Positions 21,582 through 32,073 of a stretch of DNA of 64,000 nucleotides are shown one piece after another (position 1 is the first letter of the stretch; every line of letters starts with the position of its first letter). The notes beneath the pieces were generated by a model, which saw only the letters and a list, made by a program, of their open reading frames with translations, was not told the origin of the DNA and did no database searches. This DNA comes from Pseudoips prasinana (Eukaryota > Arthropoda > Insecta > Lepidoptera > Nolidae), in the NCBI GenBank assembly GCA_951640165.1, contig OX621244.1:13038001-13102000 (forward strand). Reading direction: 5' to 3'. A program made the translations under genes and the position numbers.

Positions 21582-22150
21582 TTGGAATCTGTCAGGTTAC
21601 GTACGAAAATGAATCTTTGTAAGGAAAATGTTCGTGCAATAATTTTCTACAACTTTAGAAGAGGTCTAACACGGCTTCAGTGTTTTGAAGAGCTAACATC
21701 TGTGTTCAGTGACGAAGCTCCATGTCTGCGGACTGTCGAACGCTGTTATTTAGAATCCAGCGTGGACATACTAGTGTTTGTGACAAATCTCGTGAAGGAT
21801 GCCCAAAATCCGCCTTCGTTCACTGGCCTTCACTGAAGATAACATCCTTGCTGTGAGACAACTAATTCTCGAAGATCGTAATGTGACGTATAACAGGCAT
21901 CTCAGGGACAACTATTCAGAAGATCTTGCATGAAGCGCTTTGTGTGAGAAAGCTAGTTTTCCGTTGGGTATCGCATCTGCTTTCCGACGATCACAACGCG
22001 TCAGATGGTGTAAGAAACCTCTGCAAAGGTTCAGCCGAGGGGGTCAAATCACATCTACGACATCATCAGTGGTGACGAATCTTGGGCCTATGCCTACGAT
22101 CCTGATTCCAAACAACAACCTACAATCTGGGCTTTCAAGACGAACCTTTT
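21582..22150 (+). pseudogene. Decayed mariner transposase, N-terminal half
   Basis: The coding sense starts near the ATG at 21609 (MNLCKENVRAIIFYNFRRGL...) and shows the mariner/MOS1-like N-terminal DNA-binding pattern ('R..IFY.F..GL....C...L...F.DEAP...TV'). It is then broken by several frame changes. Pieces reading 'LILEDRNVTYRHLR', 'LCVRKLVFRWVSHLL' and 'SGDESWAYAYDPDSKQQ' lie in successive frames. The last contains the first catalytic aspartate region (GDESW). The DNA-binding and early catalytic regions are present; the second and third catalytic aspartates are absent because the copy is truncated after about 22150. It is a different, older lineage from the intact mariner at 28447. Confidence 0.8.
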
Positions 22151-22394
22151 TTATTTTTATATTATTTTATTTTGTTGGTACAGAAACAGATTACAAATTC
22201 TATGAAGTTCTACATATTTCAAAATTTTAACCTGTAGTCAAATTATAACTGTACACAGCACTTATATTATAGCTTTATAATACTTTATATATATTTTTAA
22301 TATTCGAGATAATTGAAATTAAAGTACACACACAATAATTTTATTATAAATAATACACAATAATTGGCATGCTAAAATTGTTAGTTTGAGTTAG

Positions 22395-22632
22395 TCCGTA
22401 AAAGGGACATTATTCACACACGGCCTTCTGATTTCAAATTAAGCAGAGCTTGTACTATGGAAACCACTACTACATATACCACTTTTGTTTTGTAAATACA
22501 TACTTATAAACATAATTACACACAGTGTCAGGACAAACTCATATTTTATTGCACACAAAGATCTCCCCCGGGTGGGAATCGAACCAACGAACTCCGGCGT
22601 GAAAGCATTTGCCAACCACGCCAACAAGCCCA
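22395..22632 (-). mobile_element. SINE-C copy
   Basis: Full-length minus copy: head 'gtgggaatcgaaccaacg' (inverted B-box), tail 'ttaagcagagcttgtac' at the left end. Confidence 0.75.
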
Positions 22633-22643
22633 TCATAGAGGTA

Positions 22644-22678
22644 ATTCTAAGTTTGAACATCAGATGTTCAAACTAAGA
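22644..22678. repeat. Near-perfect small palindrome
   Basis: 'attctaagtttgaacat' and 'atgttcaaactaagaat' pair with one mismatch around loop 'cag', just beyond the SINE-C head. Confidence 0.7.
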
Positions 22679-22735
22679 ATTTAAATGAATCAGGATCGAA
22701 TATCAAGCAATGGGCGGCCACTAATTTATTTAATA

Positions 22736-23049
22736 CTAGCTGTGCCCCGCGGTTTTGGTCGCGTTAAATTTTATAAATTACCACAGCTCCTCCCTTGTAT
22801 GTGATAGCGTGATAATATGTAGCCTATATGTTGATCCGACCTCTTAGCAATATTTATGCAAAATTTGAAGTTTATCCATGCAGTACTTTTTGAGTTAGCC
22901 CGGACATACATACAGACAAACAGACAAAAATTCTAAAAACTATATTTTTGGCTACGATATCGATTGTAGATCACGCCCCAAGTATCCTTTTTAAAGAATA
23001 TTCAATGTACAGTTTTGATTTTCCTACAATTTTATTATATGTATATAGA
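22736..23049 (-). mobile_element. HEL-D copy 4
   Basis: CTAG at 22736-22739 with 'ctgtgccccgcgg', TC end at 23048-23049. Complete minus-strand copy. Confidence 0.7.
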
Positions 23050-23327
23050 TAAGATCACAGCTCCTCCTCCGTAGGCGATAGCGTGGTAACATATAGCCTA
23101 TATGTTGACCCGACTTCTTAGTAATGTTCATGCAAAATTTTAAGAAAATCCATTTAGTACTTTTTGTGTTTAGCCCGGACATACATACAGACAAACAAAC
23201 AAAAATTCTAAAAACTACATGTTTTTGGTTACGATATCGATTGTAGATCACGCCCCTAGACGTATCCTTTTAAAAACATATTCAATGTACAGTTTTGACT
23301 TTCATACGATTTTATTATGTGTATAGA
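23050..23327 (-). mobile_element. HEL-D copy 5, 3' truncated, abutting copy 4
   Basis: Begins inside the family at 'gatcacagctcctcc' and lacks the CTAG end. It ends with the TC start at 23326-23327. Head-to-tail with copy 4, as in an unequal or rolling-circle tandem. Confidence 0.65.
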
Positions 23328-23629
23328 TGTAGTCTAGAATTCATTTAAATGTCTTTTAAAGATATCTTGTAAAGTATTTATTATTTCCTTAAAGCAGATA
23401 ATTTTTCGCCTTTATTTGTGTTTCACTCATAGCACCATCATAAAAAAATGTTTATGTAAACACATCAGTTGTATAAAACATATAAAACCAAAGTAATGAT
23501 TCATAAACATTCTACTGAAAAGTCTAGGTTTTAAATAATGTTCATATTTTTACGACCAACATTAAATATAGACAGACAGACAACATTTTTAAATACACCT
23601 ACAAGAGCAGGCATAAAAATACAATAGTA

Positions 23630-23956
23630 TCTATACATATAATAAAATAGACCGTAGAAAAGCCAAAACTGTACATTGAATATTTTTTTAAAAAGGATAC
23701 TTGGGGCGTGATCAACAATCGATATCGACGCCAAAAATATAGTTTTAGAACTTTTGCCTGTTTGTCTGTATGTATGTCCGGGCTAAACTCAAAAAGTACT
23801 GCATGGATTAACTTCAAATTTTGCATGAATATTACTAAGAGCTCGGGTCAACATATAGGCTACATATTATCACGCTATCACCTACGGGGGAGGATCTGTG
23901 ATAATTTATAAAGTTTAACGCGGGTAAAACCACGGTGTGCCCCGTGGTAGTGCTAG
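23630..23956 (+). mobile_element. HEL-D copy 6
   Basis: Starts TCTATACATATAATAAAAT at 23630 and ends CTAG at 23953-23956. Its 3' hairpin region is altered: 'ccacggtgtgccccgtgg' forms a new palindrome. Confidence 0.7.
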
Positions 23957-23980
23957 TAATATAATATTAAGTATATTATT

Positions 23981-24176
23981 ACTTACTTATCGTATGGGCG
24001 GTAGTTACCAGTGTCAGAGTAGTTCAAACCGCCCAGTAGGCCTCTGACATGGCTTAACGACTGTTGCCTAACGACTACAACCGTGCCCTCCGAACTCACT
24101 TTGGTGGTCACCCATCTATGGACTGACCGCGAGCCTAGCTGCTTAACCTCGCTGATCACTTACGGACGGACATTCA
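23981..24176 (-). mobile_element. 5S-rRNA-like SINE, copy 2
   Basis: Inverted copy of 17052-17295, including 'cacccatctatgga' and 'cttaacctcgctgatcac' (complement 'gtgatcagcgaggttaag'). Confidence 0.65.
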
Positions 24177-25055
24177 GAAAGAATAAACAGTCAATAGCAG
24201 ACCGGAGGTTAGAAGTTGGTTCAGTTATAAAGCTAATACCTCAGAGAGGACGTGCGTAGAGTCATCTGACTGATAAACTTTTGGCCAATCCACGTTTTGA
24301 ACCCGGGACCTCATTATCTATGGTTGAATACGCTATGGCTAAAGTTACGAGGCAGTCACGTAGGATTATGACATTACATTAAAAAGATTAGTACTTTGCA
24401 CAGAAAACATAAATATTCTCGTTAAAACGTCAAGTCTAGCGCCAGCGAGACTTTCGATTTACAATATGGTCTCTTTAAAATGCCGAGTGACACAGGCATT
24501 CTACCAATTAATTGTTTTATGTTGGATTCGGTCAACTGTTTCAACTTCTTCAGGAAGTGATCTTCAGGGCGAATGCGACCCCCACGACGCGGTGACGTCG
24601 CGTCCCGTCTCGCACTGCTCTTACTATCTTTCATTATCTTAGCTCCTCACGTCAGTATTAATAATAATACAATTAATTGTTTTCAATAAAGTTGTAAATA
24701 GATTATAATTTATAAAAGTTCATTTCATAATAAAAACAAACAACAGAATTGACCCACTTACTACAGCTAAAAGAAAACTGTCCGACTGATGCTATACCCA
24801 ATTACACTTCTAAATTATTTATGTTACTGTGGCGCCATGGTTTGTCTCGCTGTACCGCCAAACTCGGAGTGTGTTCAACCAGTGTTCAGATAATGATGTC
24901 CCTAGTTTGACTCCCGGGTTACATAAATGTAATACATTTAAATTTGCAAGAACACAACTACACCATGCCACGGCGTTACAGACCTATGTTTTACAGCTAC
25001 ATCAAACAAGTATATTTTCCTATTTTGTAATGAAATAACATAATAATATGACTGA
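24177..25055. other. tRNA-like remnant near 24290-24350, otherwise empty
   Basis: 'ttttgaacccgggacctc' at about 24295 is an inverted B-box region of a SINE or tRNA-like relic. The rest shows nothing supported; the minus frame at 24422-24634 has no recognisable family. Confidence 0.4.
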
Positions 25056-25368
25056 CTAGCTGTGCCCCACGGTTTTACCCGCGCTAAACTTTATAAATTA
25101 TCACAGCTCCTCCCCCGTAGGTGATAGTGTGATAATATGTACCCTATATGTTGACCCGACCTCTTACTAATATTCATGCAAAATTTTAAGTAAATCCATG
25201 CAGTACTTTTTGAGTTTAGCCCGGACATATATACAGACAAACAGACAAAAATTTTAAAAACGATATTTTAGGCTTCGATATCGATTGTAGATCACGTCCC
25301 AAGTATCCTTTTAAAAAAATATTCAATGTACAGTTTTGACTTTCCTACGATTTTATTATATGTATAGA
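25056..25368 (-). mobile_element. HEL-D copy 7
   Basis: CTAG at 25056-25059, TC start at 25367-25368, with the whole body collinear with copy 4. Confidence 0.7.
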
Positions 25369-25953
25369 TAATCTATTTCTTTTTATAATCATACAATGTT
25401 TACTTTCAAAAGTTTGTGAATGTTTGTTGTATAATAAAATTTCTTTCAAGTATATGCATAAAAGTCGTAAGGGTAACAAGAAATCAATCTCCTATTAGCT
25501 CTTAAAACTGCTTCTAGACTAATAAAAGTGACTGTACCTACAGAAATCATTATATTACCCCAAAATATACACTACACTAATATAGCGCTCTAGACAATAT
25601 TTCTTTATTAAGTGACCAAAATGAAGATCCCTCGTTATTTATTGTAGTGTGGATAAAGTAATCAGAAGCAAAGTAGGTCACGTTAATACGAAACACTTTG
25701 TTTGATGAAAATGTCCACGCTTACTTCATGCGGCGCTGATGGTTCATATAAATTTCAGTTCATGCACTTTCGGTATGCTATCAGTCATATCTTAATTACC
25801 TTTTAATGTATGGCATGAAAAATTGTGTGAATGTTTTAGTTGGAACTATGGACTATCGATATTAAATGGAAATGAATGGACATGTCCTCGCGTGCAATCT
25901 GAGAATGTGTATAAGTGTATGACATGGCAACCTTCAAGGAGCGAGCCTATTCG
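25369..25953. other. No recognisable feature
   Basis: AT-rich sequence. Confidence 0.5.
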
Positions 25954-26053
25954 TTTCTTAAAGGCCGGCAGCGCACTTGCGGCTCCTGTGGTGTTGCGAG
26001 TGTCCATGGGTGCCCACTTGCCCGTTTACAATCCTCTTTTATAAAAAAAATTA
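25954..26053 (+). repeat. LINE tail (same family as 2905-3160)
   Basis: 'ttcttaaaggccggcagcgc', 'gttgcgagtgtccatggg' and 'gcccgtttacaat', ending in an A run. It is the 3' end of a Jockey-like LINE. Confidence 0.6.
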
Positions 26054-26184
26054 CTTCATTATCATAAACTAAACTAATCGATTGTACACTCAGAAAGACA
26101 CATATGGATCAGATTCAGTGGAATGTAAATATAATGTCGTATTCAGAAGTATATATACTTACGAAGGCGTTAATCTTTAATAGG

Positions 26185-26305
26185 ACTGTAAGTGATCGAC
26201 GTGTTTAAACACGTAGGCACCAGGTAAGTTTACAGATGGGTGACTGCTAAAGTGGTATAATTTATAAGCGTCTGTGTTCTACGACGGGACGTTAAAGTGT
26301 GATTA
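26185..26305 (+). mobile_element. 5S-rRNA-like SINE, copy 3, truncated
   Basis: 'gtaagtgatcgacg', 'taggcacc', 'agatgggtgactgc' and 'taagcgtctgtgttctacga' follow the order of copy 1. The 3' half is missing. Confidence 0.55.
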
Positions 26306-26439
26306 TAGATTAGATTAGATAACTCTTTATTGTACACCAAAACATTACAGAATACAATAACACAGTTACATTAAAAAATATGTACTATTGGCGGCCATAT
26401 CACTAAATGTGATCTCTTCCAGGCAACCTAGGCAGGGAT

Positions 26440-26537
26440 GCGGATAGCGCAAGACCGGCAATTGTGGAGATCTTTGGGGGAGGCCTTTGTCCAGCAGTGG
26501 ACGTCTTTCGGCTGATATGATGATGATGATGATGAAG
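26440..26537 (+). mobile_element. 5'-truncated LINE insertion with 12-bp duplication
   Basis: The 12-mer 'ctaggcagggat' flanks the insert (26428-26439, 26538-26549). The insert encodes the end of an RTE/CR1-like ORF2 (AQDRQLWRSLGEAF then VQQW) to a TGA and finishes in (GAT)n. This is a standard target-primed insertion, only 98 bp long. Confidence 0.85.
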
Positions 26538-26549
26538 CTAGGCAGGGAT

Positions 26550-27503
26550 TGGAGTATGGACTAACAGAGATAGGGTAGTTATACAACAGTTTGTAGTCAT
26601 ATCTGCTTTAACCCGGTTTCTTTACATGACGGTTACAGGTTTTCACCGGAAAATAAAGGCGAGCTCAATATGGATTATATATATTGCCCATTAGAAAATA
26701 CGCGTAGTTTTAAGTCTCGATTACCTACAATTACGCCTATCTTCTAATCCTTAAATAATTTGTAAGAGAAGCCTCAGTGACAGACAGTTACTAGAGTGAT
26801 CTTAAAAGGGTTCTGATGTTTTCCTTTTCACGTACAGCCACCCAAAAAAAATACCACAGGTTTCATCGTAGGCACAGATAAAAAATACAATTTTCTAAAT
26901 AGAAACCAACAGATGCTTTGTTCATTTTTGATGTGACAGCGACAAGTGGAACGCTTAAGCGATAAAACGTTGATTGTGTGTTTTAGTCCGTAGAGACTGA
27001 GGGAAATTGGCATTTTGTCTATGTATACGTAGCTTACAGGACTTAGCATATTTCAGTACCATCACTTAGGTAGGTACTAATACCGCGTAACATTTACAAT
27101 TATTATTGACTGACTTATAAAATCAACTTCGAGTTGGTTAAAACAATTCTATTTAAAATACTCACGTATATTACTCATGAAGTAGGTATATAAGATATAC
27201 CTATGTTAGTATATAGGCATATCTCATATACCACATAGGTACTAGTTTTGTGTTAATTGATGCCTTTTAAGGTTTCTTTTTATTAAGTATACCTAAGTAT
27301 AATTTGGTTTAGTTAAGTTTTTATATTTTTGTTTATATATTTTATTACCAATTTTATTTTATTACTCTTTGTTTTTAGCCTACGTTATCACTTCTATTTG
27401 TGAGTGTTGGTTCACCTGTTTTTGGCAACTGTATAATACCGGTACCAATCGTCATTTGATGCGTTGTATACAGAAGCTGTTGGTGCACATTTTAATAAAT
27501 AAA
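26550..27503. other. No recognisable feature
   Basis: AT-rich; the minus frame at 26828-27049 has no supporting signal. Confidence 0.5.
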
Positions 27504-27757
27504 TCTATATATATAAAAATCAATGCCACTTTTCGTTGTCATGTTATAACTCAACAACGCCTTTACCGATTTGGCTAATTTTGGTCTTGAATTATTCGTG
27601 GAAGTCCAGGGAAGGTATGTACCTAGAGAAAATTTTAAAAAATTCTTGAAAAAGTGTAAAATCAACATCTTTTAGCAATTTAAAATATTTTTATGTTTAT
27701 ATATAAATTTTTTTATTACTATGCCTTATACGTAGCGAAGCACGTACCGGGCCGCTA
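27504..27757 (+). mobile_element. HEL-L copy 1 (Helitron-like)
   Basis: Starts TCTATATATATAAAAATC and ends 'accgggccgCTAG' followed by T. Same body as the inverted copy at 42058-42318 ('cgccttta ccgatttggc'). Confidence 0.65.
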
Positions 27758-27876
27758 GTAATATATATAATCAATAATAAAAAACTGGCAATCATTCTAT
27801 AAAAGCTAAAAAGTTGAGAATTAAAACATAACGTCTTTATGAAGAAATAGAATGAGATAATTAGGCTGTATTTTTT

Positions 27877-28152
27877 TAGGGTTCCTTACCCAAAGGGTAA
27901 AACGGGAGCTTATTACTAAGACTTCGTTGTCTGTCTGTTTGTCTGTCCGTCTGTCACCAGGCTGTATCTCATGAACCGTGATAGTAAGACAGTTGAAATT
28001 TTCACAGATGATGTATTTCTGTTGTCGCTATAACAACAAATAAATATTTAAGGGGGCTCCCATACAACAAACGTGAATTGTTTGCTTGTTTTTATAGATT
28101 ATGGCACGGAACCCTTCGTGCGCGAGTCCGACTCGCACTTGGCTGGTTTTTT
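27877..28152 (+). repeat. Repeat family G, copy 2
   Basis: 'agggttccttacccaaaggg' to 'acggaacccttcgtgcgcg' and 'cgactcgcacttgg', with (CTGT)n in between. It is the uninterrupted relative of 10545-11283. Confidence 0.65.
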
Positions 28153-28159
28153 ATAAGAA

Positions 28160-28291
28160 CGAAAGCTTTTGATCTCAAGACAGGTTCACTTACTACTGAG
28201 TGACAGCGGGCGCAAAAAAATTCAGGTACAATTTTTTGCGCCCGCTGTCTCTCAGTAGGAAGTGAACCTGTCTTCAGAGCAAAAGCTTTCG
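28160..28291. repeat. 132-bp fold-back element
   Basis: Arms of about 60 bp beginning 'cgaaagcttttgatctcaag' pair with the right half (ending 'aaaagctttcg') with few mismatches, around loop 'caggtac'. It lies between repeat G and the mariner. Probably a foldback MITE. Confidence 0.8.
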
Positions 28292-28446
28292 ATTTGGGGT
28301 GGTATCCATTGTTACTCTCTAGCTTAGTTATGTTACTACCTACCTACTTAGATTTTCTTCCGTAACAAATTTAAGATGGATCGGCTGACTAGTTCAGGCG
28401 TAAAAGGATAAGCAACACACAAACCTATGCTGGATTTATAATAATA

Positions 28447-29728
28447 GGTCTTTACCTATGAAATTGCCGTTTTGTATGAAAAAATTTAAACGAATTTTTT
28501 TCATGAATTTTTTTATTTGTATTAATCGAAGTAATCACCCATGCAATCAATGCATCTTTGCCATCGCAGTGGCAGTTTATTGATGCCCTTCTTAAAGAAA
28601 TCAGCTGGACGGGAGGCAACAAATTCTTCAAAGGCATTTTGTACTGCCTCTCGGGTATTGAATTTTTTTCCCGCCAAGAAGTTATCCAAATTCTGGAAAA
28701 AGTAGTAGTCTGTAGGCGCAAGGTCTGGTGAGTAGGGCGGATGACGGAGAGCTTCCAACCCCAGTTCTTGCAACTTGGAGACCGTCTGCTGTGCAGTATG
28801 AGGTCGCGCGTTGTCGTGCAGGAGCAGCGGAGACGAGCGATTGACCAATGCTGGTTGGAGATGCGCCAGCTTCTCCATCATTGTGCTCAGTTCTTTACAG
28901 TACACATCTGCAGTAATGCTCACCCCGTTTGGTAAGAAGCTGTGATGAATCACACCGGCGCTAGACCACCAAACAGTGACCATCACTTTTCTAGGGGTAA
29001 GTTTTCGTTTAGGGCATTGTTTAGGTGCTGAACCAGGATCCAACCAACTTGCTGAGCGCTTGCGGTTATCAAACAGAATCCATTTTTCATCGCAGGTAAC
29101 AATGCGGTTCAAAATTCCTTCATTTGTGTGTCTGTTGAGCAGTGCAAGGCACGTCTCGACGCGTACTTCGCGCTGGCGATCATTGAGTTCGTGGGGCACC
29201 CATTTGTCAAGCTTTTTTACCTTGCCAATTTGACGCAAATGGACCAATATTGTTTTGACGCTAACGTCGAAAGCTGCTGCTAATTCAGCCGTAGATTGTG
29301 TATCATCAGCTTCCACAACCGCCTTTAATTCGTCATTGTCGACCAAAGTCTTCGGACGACCGCGAGGTTCATTTTTCAGGTCGAAATTTCCAGAACGGAA
29401 GCGAGCAAACCAATAACAGGTGGTGCGTTGGTTTGTAGTGTTAGCTCCGTAAACGTCGTTGATGTTGCGTGCCGCTTGTGCCGCGTTGCTGCCACGACGG
29501 TACTCATATTCCATAATTACTCGAATTTTTAACGTATCCATGATGACGAAAAAGATTGAAATGCGATGAAAATGTAACACTAATCAATAAAGAAATGACT
29601 ACTTTTGGAAAAACGAATCCATGTTTTTAAAATAAAATTAATTTGAAATTAGAATTCTTAGCCAAACAAAAATTATTTTGATTTGAAATGGCCAGTACTG
29701 CAGAACGGCAATTTCATAGGTAAAGACC
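28447..29728 (-). mobile_element. Complete mariner element, 1282 bp
   Basis: The terminal inverted repeats are 25 bp and identical: 28447-28471 begins 'ggtctttacctatgaaattg', and 29704-29728 is its exact complement. TA lies on both outer sides (28445-28446, 29729-29730). One uninterrupted transposase frame lies between. Length and layout are those of an autonomous mariner. No decay is visible, so the insertion is recent. Confidence 0.95.
28522..29541 (-). CDS. Mariner transposase (cecropia/Hsmar1-like), intact
   Basis: The protein cuts and rejoins mariner ends at TA sites in the nucleus. I chose the ATG at 29541 (MDTLKIRVIMEYEYRRGS), giving about 339 residues, normal for the family; an upstream in-frame ATG at 29580 adds 13 atypical residues. 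The N-terminal third has two helix-turn-helix regions ('AAQAARNI..VYG', 'TAELAAAFDVSVKTILVHLR'), then WVPHEL. The catalytic D,D34D triad is visible: 'TCDEKW', 'LLHDNARPH' and 'PYSPDLAPTDYYFF', the last aspartate being 35 residues after the second. The linker and C-terminus ('INKLPLRWQRCIDCMGDYFD') match the Hsmar1/cecropia lineage as I recall it. There are no stops or frameshifts. The stop at 28522 is 51 bp inside the inner edge of one terminal repeat. Confidence 0.95.
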   Translation of the reverse strand: MDTLKIRVIMEYEYRRGSNAAQAARNINDVYGANTTNQRTTCYWFARFRSGNFDLKNEPRGRPKTLVDNDELKAVVEADDTQSTAELAAAFDVSVKTILVHLRQIGKVKKLDKWVPHELNDRQREVRVETCLALLNRHTNEGILNRIVTCDEKWILFDNRKRSASWLDPGSAPKQCPKRKLTPRKVMVTVWWSSAGVIHHSFLPNGVSITADVYCKELSTMMEKLAHLQPALVNRSSPLLLHDNARPHTAQQTVSKLQELGLEALRHPPYSPDLAPTDYYFFQNLDNFLAGKKFNTREAVQNAFEEFVASRPADFFKKGINKLPLRWQRCIDCMGDYFD

Positions 29729-29801
29729 TAATATAAGTATACCATGGGTAGTTACACTTTTCTATATTACTTTTCTGAAATTAATAATAATAATAATATC
29801 T

Positions 29802-30036
29802 AGGGACAATGTCACACACATCATACTAGCCCCAAACTAAGCAAAGCTTGTACTATGTGTACCAGGCGACGATATACATACTTATATAGATAGATAAATA
29901 CTTAAATACATAGAAAACATCCATGACTCATAAACAAATATTCGTGCTCATCACACAAATATTTGCACTTACCGGGATTCGAACCCAGGACCACCAGCTT
30001 TGTAGGCAGGAGCATTACCAACTAGGCTACGGTGAA
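29802..30036 (-). mobile_element. SINE-B copy, minus
   Basis: Complement of the 35142 copy: 'gggattcgaaccc' (B-box) and 'ccaactaggctacggtga' (A-box side) at the right end. Confidence 0.75.
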
Positions 30037-30116
30037 CGGTGAAATTATATAATATCTCTTATCTTAGGACATTATTTCTCACACGGTCATATGATCCCAA
30101 ATGTAGGTACTATGTC

Positions 30117-30322
30117 ACCGTAGCCTAGTTGGAATCCGGAATCCCGGTAAGTGCTAATATTTGTGTGATGAGTACGAACATTTGTTTCTGAGTCATGGAT
30201 GTTTAATATTTATTTAAGTATTTATCTATCTATATAAGTATGTATATCGTCTCCTGGTACCCATAGTACAAGCTTTGCTTAGTTTGGGGCTAGGATGATC
30301 TGTGTGACATTGTCTCTAGATA
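30117..30322 (+). mobile_element. SINE-B copy, plus, head deleted
   Basis: 'caccgtagcctagttgg' is followed directly by 'aatcccggtaagtgc', so the middle of the tRNA-like head is missing. The tail is complete. It faces the inverted copy at 29802. Confidence 0.7.
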
Positions 30323-30324
30323 AA

Positions 30325-30790
30325 TTACATATTACTTTTCTTTCGTAAATTCATACTTATATAGAAAACTAGTTGTGCCCCGTGGTTTCACCCGCGTTAA
30401 AGTAGTTTTGGCGTAAAAGAGTAACAAACATACATCATACTCACAAACTTTCGCATTTATAATATTAGTAAGACAGTGCACGTCGGAATAGCTCGCAGAT
30501 GGTAGATTTTTTCCTACTTTCACACAATATCTTTCTAAATTGTAGCCTATGTGTTATTCTGATGTACCTATAAGATATAATATTGTAAAGTTTCATTAAA
30601 ATCCATTCAGTAGTTTTAACGTGAAAGAGTTATAAACATCCATCCATCCATACTTACAAACTTTCGCGTTTATAATATTAGTCGGAATACAAACAGACAT
30701 GTTCATGCATACCAATATCTGTCCTGGGTGGAAATCGAACCCACGAACTGCGGCGTGCAAAGCAGGCAATTACCAACCACGCCACAGGCC
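30325..30790 (-). mobile_element. SINE-C copy, split by HEL-E sequence
   Basis: The tail part at 30325-30365 and the head at 30684-30790 ('ggaaatcgaacccacgaac') belong together. The 30369-30683 block was inserted between them. Confidence 0.7.
30369..30683 (-). mobile_element. HEL-E pair nested in SINE-C
   Basis: CTAG at 30369 with 'ttgtgccccgtgg', then two tandem ends 'caaactttcgc(a/g)tttataatat' at about 30445 and 30657. Partial head-to-tail copies of the family at 10245. Confidence 0.6.
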
Positions 30791-31275
30791 AGTCAAAACA
30801 GCACACATAATTATTTTAACCCAAACGTCCTTGATTTTTTCCTATTATTTTTGTGATCCGATTCTACTGAGTACGAGTATAGTTACTTAGTAAGGATTAT
30901 CAACAAATTCGACCACTACCAATATCATACGAATAACTATCGTAAATAATAATAATAAATAGCGTAAAATATTGGAAGCGTTAGCATAGGGATTTTTTTT
31001 TCTCTTAGTCCAATAAGAACCTTTTTTAATTGTCTTTAATGCATTTTTATCTGTGTTAGTTATAGTATTTTTGTTTGTTTGCAATTTAAAATAACTTGTA
31101 TTATATGTCAACGTTGTCTATGTTTAGTGCGTGTTGTGCATGCCTTTAATAGGTGTACATATAAGAACTGAACTATGTAGTGAGCTAAGATTTAAATGTT
31201 GTGTATGTATACTGTTGGTGTGTCTATAATAAATAAATAAATAAACTATCATCTAACATTTCTGCCATATTATTA
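30791..31275. other. No recognisable feature
   Basis: AT-rich; ends with a TAAA run near 31230. Confidence 0.5.
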
Positions 31276-31587
31276 TGTAAAGCATCTTCTACGCGGTTGC
31301 AAAGCAACGTCCCAACAGAGGTCACCCTGATGGTTCCCTTCCATCTAGACTGCACAGCTGCAGTCCAGATGGATGGCAACCACCAGGCTGATTATCTAGA
31401 CTGCACAACTGCAGTCCAGATGGATGGCAACCACCAGGCTGATTATCTAGACTGCACAACTGCAGTCCAGATGGATGGCAACCACCAGGCTGATTATCTA
31501 GACTGCACAACTGCAGTCTAGATGGATGGCAACCACCAGGCTGATTATCTAGACTGCACAACTGCAACCGTGTAGAAAATGCTTTAC
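31276..31587. mobile_element. MITE with internal 51-bp tandem repeats
   Basis: The left end 'gtaaagcatcttctacgcgg' and the complement of the right end 'gtaaagcattttctacacgg' are terminal inverted repeats of about 25 bp. 'tatta' lies on both sides (31271-31275, 31588-31592) as a possible target duplication. The interior is mostly the tandem array 31344-31567. Confidence 0.75.
31344..31567. repeat. 51-bp tandem repeat, about 4.4 copies
   Basis: Units start at 31348, 31399, 31450, 31501 and 31552 with 'gactgcaca(a/g)ctgcagtc', itself nearly palindromic. 51 is a multiple of three, so long frames run on both strands, but these merely echo the repeat (plus-strand unit TTAVQMDGNHQAD). Confidence 0.95.
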
Positions 31588-31862
31588 TATTAGGTTAACG
31601 GTTAGGATTGGTGGAGACACTAATTTTAATGTTCCATTGACTTTTTTTATTAATTTCCAAAATCACATTACAATTTCAAAAAGCTGCTGAAATCTCTTGG
31701 GGTTGAGCGTGACACTTCCCATAATAACACATATTGTTACTTAACAAATAACCCATATTGTTAATCTGATATACAAACGAATACCTATTTAGGTAGGTAT
31801 ACACTATGTTTTGACAATTTACTAAAAGACATAATTTACTAAAACATTTTTTTATATAGTCT

Positions 31863-32073
31863 TTTTTTTAAAGACTACGCCTGCCCTAGGGAATGTAATC
31901 CCTATGTTGCGGCCAGTCGCGAGGTACTTTACAAACATATAATAGACGGACACAAATTACATCCAGACTCAGAACAACTATTTATGGGTCACACAAATAG
32001 TTGTCCGGCGCGAGACGCGAACCCGCGACACGAAGTGGCGAGGCGATTGTCTTAGCCGCTGCACCACACGTGC
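31863..32073 (-). mobile_element. SINE-A copy, full length
   Basis: Minus-strand head 'cgtgtggtgcagcggctaag', B-box region 'gcgggttcgcgtctcgcgcc', tail to 'ctttaaaaaaa'. One B-box base is altered. Confidence 0.75.

Noticed and set aside
31297..31567. Long open frames on both strands encoding a 17-residue peptide repeat
   Set aside because: They follow a 51-bp DNA repeat inside a MITE; no start context, signal or family.
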